Below are positions 61,357-64,000 of a stretch of DNA of 64,000 nt, piece by piece. The position numbers and the translations under genes were made by a program. Position 1 is the stretch's first letter, and each line of letters starts with the position of its first letter. The stretch lies in NCBI RefSeq assembly GCF_004310325.1, contig NZ_SIRT01000004.1, positions 1 to 64,000 of the forward strand, read 5' to 3'. The notes beneath the pieces were generated by a model. It saw nothing but the letters and a program-made list of their open reading frames with translations. It was not told the DNA's origin and ran no database searches. The DNA comes from Hyunsoonleella flava. GTDB taxonomy: Bacteria; Bacteroidota; Bacteroidia; Flavobacteriales; Flavobacteriaceae.

Positions 61357-63192
61357 TTAGCCCAAAGGTCCATATACAATAGCCTTATCACCAATATCAC
61401 TTTGCTCACAACTTTTAGAAAAGCTGCTGTCATCCAGTTCAATATTAAACATTAAAATATCTTCCTCTCCATTAGAAGTAACAGGGAGCCAACGATAGGG
61501 CAAGTCTAGTTTTTCAACTTTAGGGTTTGTGAGGTTTAAAATAGCATACTGTCCTTTTTGGTATTTAAATCCTGCAGGTTTCCTAAAGCTTAGTTCTACT
61601 ATTTTATTATCGATATTTTTACGCTTCAAAAGGGAAACCATTCGCCCATCAACATACTTTTCATTATCGCAATTTGACCAAATTTTGTCTTTATTCATCT
61701 GCAATGCAGCCAAAAAACCTCCCTGAATTGAGCCTTCAAAACCACCTCCCGGAAACGCCCAAGCCGATGCAAAGTACAGGTTTGGAATTAAGAAATTGTT
61801 TCTAAATCGCTTATTTGCTATTTGGTCTTTAGTTTGGGCATAACCATAAACAGATCCGCTTGGATTTGAGGTATAGCGTTTAATGGTTTTAGATGTAGAC
61901 ACTTCATAGTATTCTATACTATCTCGAATTCCTGGATACTGCTTTTCTAACCGCTGCAATAAAACTTGAGCTATTTCTTCTTTTTTGGCATTATAGTCTT
62001 TTTTATTTAAATTTTCCCAATCTTCAATATAATCTACAGCGCAAATTACGCCTTCAGATTTATGAGCAGGTGCCAGCCCTGAATCTACCTTGTTATAGTC
62101 TACAAAAATGAATCTACGTTTAGACCAATCGCCATGGTGGTTAGTATAAATATCCTTCAAGGCCTTTACATCATCACCCTGAAAAACATTCGAGTAGTAT
62201 TTTACACCAAATTTTTTTACATCTGTATTAAAACCAAGATATATGCATAATAGTGAACATGAATTGGTTTTAGCACTAATTTTTTCTTGAAGTTGAGTGA
62301 CGTAAGGTTCATCCAGCATCTGCGGCACTGTAGGAATAGCACAATTAGCTATAACATTATCGTATGAAATAGTGATAGATTCTAAACTTTTGGAAAAGTT
62401 ATCACGGAAAGTGACTCCAGTTGCCATACCTTTTTTAATAATGATTTTTTCAACCCTTTTACCTAGTAGAATACTGCCACCATTTTTTTCTATATAGGAA
62501 GCAAGGTAATTGGAGAGTTCCTGTGAACCTCCTTTTATAAAGTGACCACCATTTTCAATAAAGCCTGAAAATGGAGTGCCAAAGTAAAACATTGACAGTG
62601 TATATGGATCATCTCCCCAATACACAATATGTGCTATTATATCTAGTTTTGCGTTTTCATTAGTAATGTATTTATCAAGCCAAGAACCAACAGTATGTTT
62701 AGTTGCCTCAACTAGGTTGGGGTAAAGCAAAGGCATTAATGGATAAATCAATTTTCGTACTAAAGGTGAGCGAGGTTGTTCAGTAGCTTCCTTGCGTACT
62801 CCTGCAATCAACTTTATAAAACGTTTGATACCTTTTTCATCTTCTGGATATTTATCAATCAATGCTTTCGTAGCTGCATCATATCCATGCGGCATTACAA
62901 AATCTTCTTTATCGGAAATTACTCCGTAGAATTCAGGTACTTTTTTAAATTGAACATTCTTATCAACTTCTAGCATTTTAAAAATTTGAGTAATCGAACC
63001 ATTTTCAGTTAGTCCACTCATTTCATGCAAACCGACTTCAATAATAAAATCTCCGCGCTTAAATGTGGTTGCGCAGCCTCCAGGTTTATGGTGTTGCTCT
63101 AATAAGAGAACTTTCTTCCCAAATTTTGAGAGTGTTGCTCCAGCAGTTAATCCAGCTAAGCCCCCTCCGATGATGATTGTATTATATTTCAT
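61357..63192 (-). CDS. Retinol-saturase-like flavoprotein fused to a ferredoxin-reductase-type FAD barrel
   Basis: The start is set at 63192 (MKYNTIIIGGGLAGLTAGATLSKFGKKVLLLEQ), where the FAD-binding Rossmann motif begins; the longer in-frame start at 63279 adds an unlikely leader. In the 611-residue product, residues 1-510 resemble phytoene-desaturase/all-trans-retinol 13,14-reductase proteins (GGCATTFKRGDFIIEVGLHEMSG, then SAWAFPGGGFEGSIQGG). The last 90 or so residues (LSFRKPAGFKYQKGQYAILNL ... LPYRWLPVTSNGEEDILMF ... YGPLG) look like the FAD-binding barrel of ferredoxin reductases, without the NAD-binding half. The flavodoxin genes downstream may supply electrons. Confidence 0.85.
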   Translation of the reverse strand: MKYNTIIIGGGLAGLTAGATLSKFGKKVLLLEQHHKPGGCATTFKRGDFIIEVGLHEMSGLTENGSITQIFKMLEVDKNVQFKKVPEFYGVISDKEDFVMPHGYDAATKALIDKYPEDEKGIKRFIKLIAGVRKEATEQPRSPLVRKLIYPLMPLLYPNLVEATKHTVGSWLDKYITNENAKLDIIAHIVYWGDDPYTLSMFYFGTPFSGFIENGGHFIKGGSQELSNYLASYIEKNGGSILLGKRVEKIIIKKGMATGVTFRDNFSKSLESITISYDNVIANCAIPTVPQMLDEPYVTQLQEKISAKTNSCSLLCIYLGFNTDVKKFGVKYYSNVFQGDDVKALKDIYTNHHGDWSKRRFIFVDYNKVDSGLAPAHKSEGVICAVDYIEDWENLNKKDYNAKKEEIAQVLLQRLEKQYPGIRDSIEYYEVSTSKTIKRYTSNPSGSVYGYAQTKDQIANKRFRNNFLIPNLYFASAWAFPGGGFEGSIQGGFLAALQMNKDKIWSNCDNEKYVDGRMVSLLKRKNIDNKIVELSFRKPAGFKYQKGQYAILNLTNPKVEKLDLPYRWLPVTSNGEEDILMFNIELDDSSFSKSCEQSDIGDKAIVYGPLG

Positions 63193-63233
63193 TTTTTTGT
63201 GTTTTGAATAGTTAGTTAATAAATTCTTTGTAG

Positions 63234-63623
63234 CTAGATATCTGATATTTTTGCTGTAGGAATTACAGGAATATCCCAAGCTTCTTTAATTTGATCATCA
63301 ATAATGCACCATACTACAATAGCATCAATCTTCATTGGTTTGCCTTCCAGTATCATCGTGTCATTAACATGCGTTATGACCAATTCATCTCCCATTGGTG
63401 CTATAGACAAAGGGTTTACCTTAAAGGAACCACTAGTACGACCAGCTATTTTTTTAAAGAAGTCCTTCATTCCTGAGAGTCCAAAATAGTCTCCTTCCAT
63501 CTCTGGTAGCCTAGGATTAATATAATGCCAGACGAAATCTTCAGCTAACACGCCAGCCAAAGTATTCGGGTCTGAAGGATTAAATCTCATTAAAATGTTG
63601 ATATTTGGATGCACTTTATTCAT
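63234..63623 (-). CDS. NTF2-like (SnoaL-type) protein
   Basis: A 129-residue protein with an NTF2-like fold: NPSDPNTLAGVLAEDFVWHYINPRLPEMEGDYFGLSGMKDFFKKIAGRTSGSFKVNPLSIAPMGDELVITHVNDTMILEGKPMKIDAIVVWCIIDDQIKEAWDIP. It is of the small cytosolic type and may be a ketosteroid-isomerase-like enzyme or a binding protein. It lies 41 bp upstream of the flavoprotein gene, on the same strand, which suggests it takes part in the same reaction. Confidence 0.8.
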   Translation of the reverse strand: MNKVHPNINILMRFNPSDPNTLAGVLAEDFVWHYINPRLPEMEGDYFGLSGMKDFFKKIAGRTSGSFKVNPLSIAPMGDELVITHVNDTMILEGKPMKIDAIVVWCIIDDQIKEAWDIPVIPTAKISDI

Positions 63624-63628
63624 GACTA

Positions 63629-64000
63629 TTAAGTTTTAACAAATTGTTTTTTAGAATGAATTACATTTAAAGTGAGCGCACCATAAGTAATTGACAGAAT
63701 GATTACGGAAAGTAAAATCCCTAAAAATGGAATGATGGTTAGTAACCGTAATATGATAGCAATACCCAAAGCTAGGAACGTAATATTCCAAAAGCCCCAG
63801 TCTTTTTCTTTTTTTTGTTTGTAATAATAGACAAGCAATAATGCTGCAATAAGATGACCAAACAAAAGACTAAATATAAATATCGTGGTTATGAAGAGGC
63901 CAATAGGGATACCAATGATCACTACCAGAGCAAGGACAATTAATAATGGGATACCTAAAAGGTAAATAAGCCCATATCCGAAGCTCTTTAATAAGTTATT
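63629..64000 (-). CDS. Membrane protein, 5' end beyond the window
   Basis: The reading frame stays open to the window edge, so the start lies outside. Visible residues read NNLLKSFGYGLIYLLGIPLL, then a GTG at 63922 (the first possible internal start), and MIIGIPIGLFITTIFIFSLLFGHLIAALLLVYYYKQ. There are about four hydrophobic helices and a polar C-terminus (VIHSKKQFVKT). No family recognised; it may be the first gene of the operon with the NTF2-like protein, 5 bp away. Confidence 0.6.
   Translation of the reverse strand, partial: NNLLKSFGYGLIYLLGIPLLIVLALVVIIGIPIGLFITTIFIFSLLFGHLIAALLLVYYYKQKKEKDWGFWNITFLALGIAIILRLLTIIPFLGILLSVIILSITYGALTLNVIHSKKQFVKT

Overview
The window is about 64 kb of AT-rich chromosome from a member of the Bacteroidota, almost certainly a (probably marine) Flavobacteriaceae. 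The evidence is a type IX secretion/gliding pair (CHU_C-type adhesin plus PorP/SprF), several proteins with C-terminal T9SS sorting domains, Bacteroidota-type promoters (TTG-N20-TAnnTTTG), DUF6090, DUF6952 and DUF4377 family proteins, and a single-chain L-serine ammonia-lyase. No phage, IS element, CRISPR array or rRNA operon was seen. There is one tRNA gene, tRNA-Ser(UGA).

Layout. 1-1.1 kb: a DUF6090 gene held between two related imperfect palindromes, like a gene cassette. 1.3-9.5 kb: housekeeping genes (fhs, flavin oxidoreductase, RlmI-type methyltransferase, dnaK) and small secreted proteins. 9.6-18.9 kb: sdaA, a DUF1800/DUF1501/T9SS three-gene operon, panB, an RluA-type pseudouridine synthase and an aldehyde dehydrogenase. 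18.9-25.7 kb: a 7TM protein with a NarL-type histidine kinase, a CPBP protease, Lrp divergent from a methionine gamma-lyase-type PLP enzyme, and a YdjM-like protein. 25.8-33.6 kb: NhaC, a peroxiredoxin/thioredoxin/DUF6952 operon, a second cassette-like gene (NUMOD4/HNH), katG with an ankyrin protein, tpx and dgkA. 33.6-40.3 kb: ftsK, lolA-like, a long LptF/G permease and a RibBA-like protein with a degenerate GTP cyclohydrolase half. 40.4-48.3 kb: T9SS substrates (including a GH16 glucanase), PorP/SprF with its CHU_C partner, a DegT aminotransferase and a nitroreductase. 48.4 kb: tRNA-Ser.

48.7-59.2 kb is the most interesting region. Eight promoters carry an FNR/CRP-like palindrome (TGAT-N4-ATCA, seven exact and one with a single change). 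In every case the palindrome is centred exactly 33 bp upstream of the centre of a TAnnTTT-like -7 element, the geometry of class II activation near -41.5. The boxes precede a universal stress protein, a PNPOx-like protein with DUF6544, a c-type cytochrome lipoprotein, dodecin with a PepSY-like protein, a zinc-ribbon protein, a patatin, an MlaEFD lipid transporter operon and a DUF2953/GerW pair. This looks like a clustered redox or low-oxygen survival regulon whose regulator lies outside the window.

59.2-64 kb continues with a GNAT-YoaP protein, two flavodoxin-fold proteins, a retinol-saturase-like flavoprotein fused to a ferredoxin-reductase-type FAD barrel, an NTF2-like protein and a membrane protein cut by the window edge. 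No FNR-like boxes were seen there.

The second notable structure is the pair of cassette-like genes (138-908 and 28951-29496). Each starts about 25 bp after one attC-like imperfect palindrome and is followed closely by another. All functional assignments come from reading motifs and family resemblance by eye; no database search was run.
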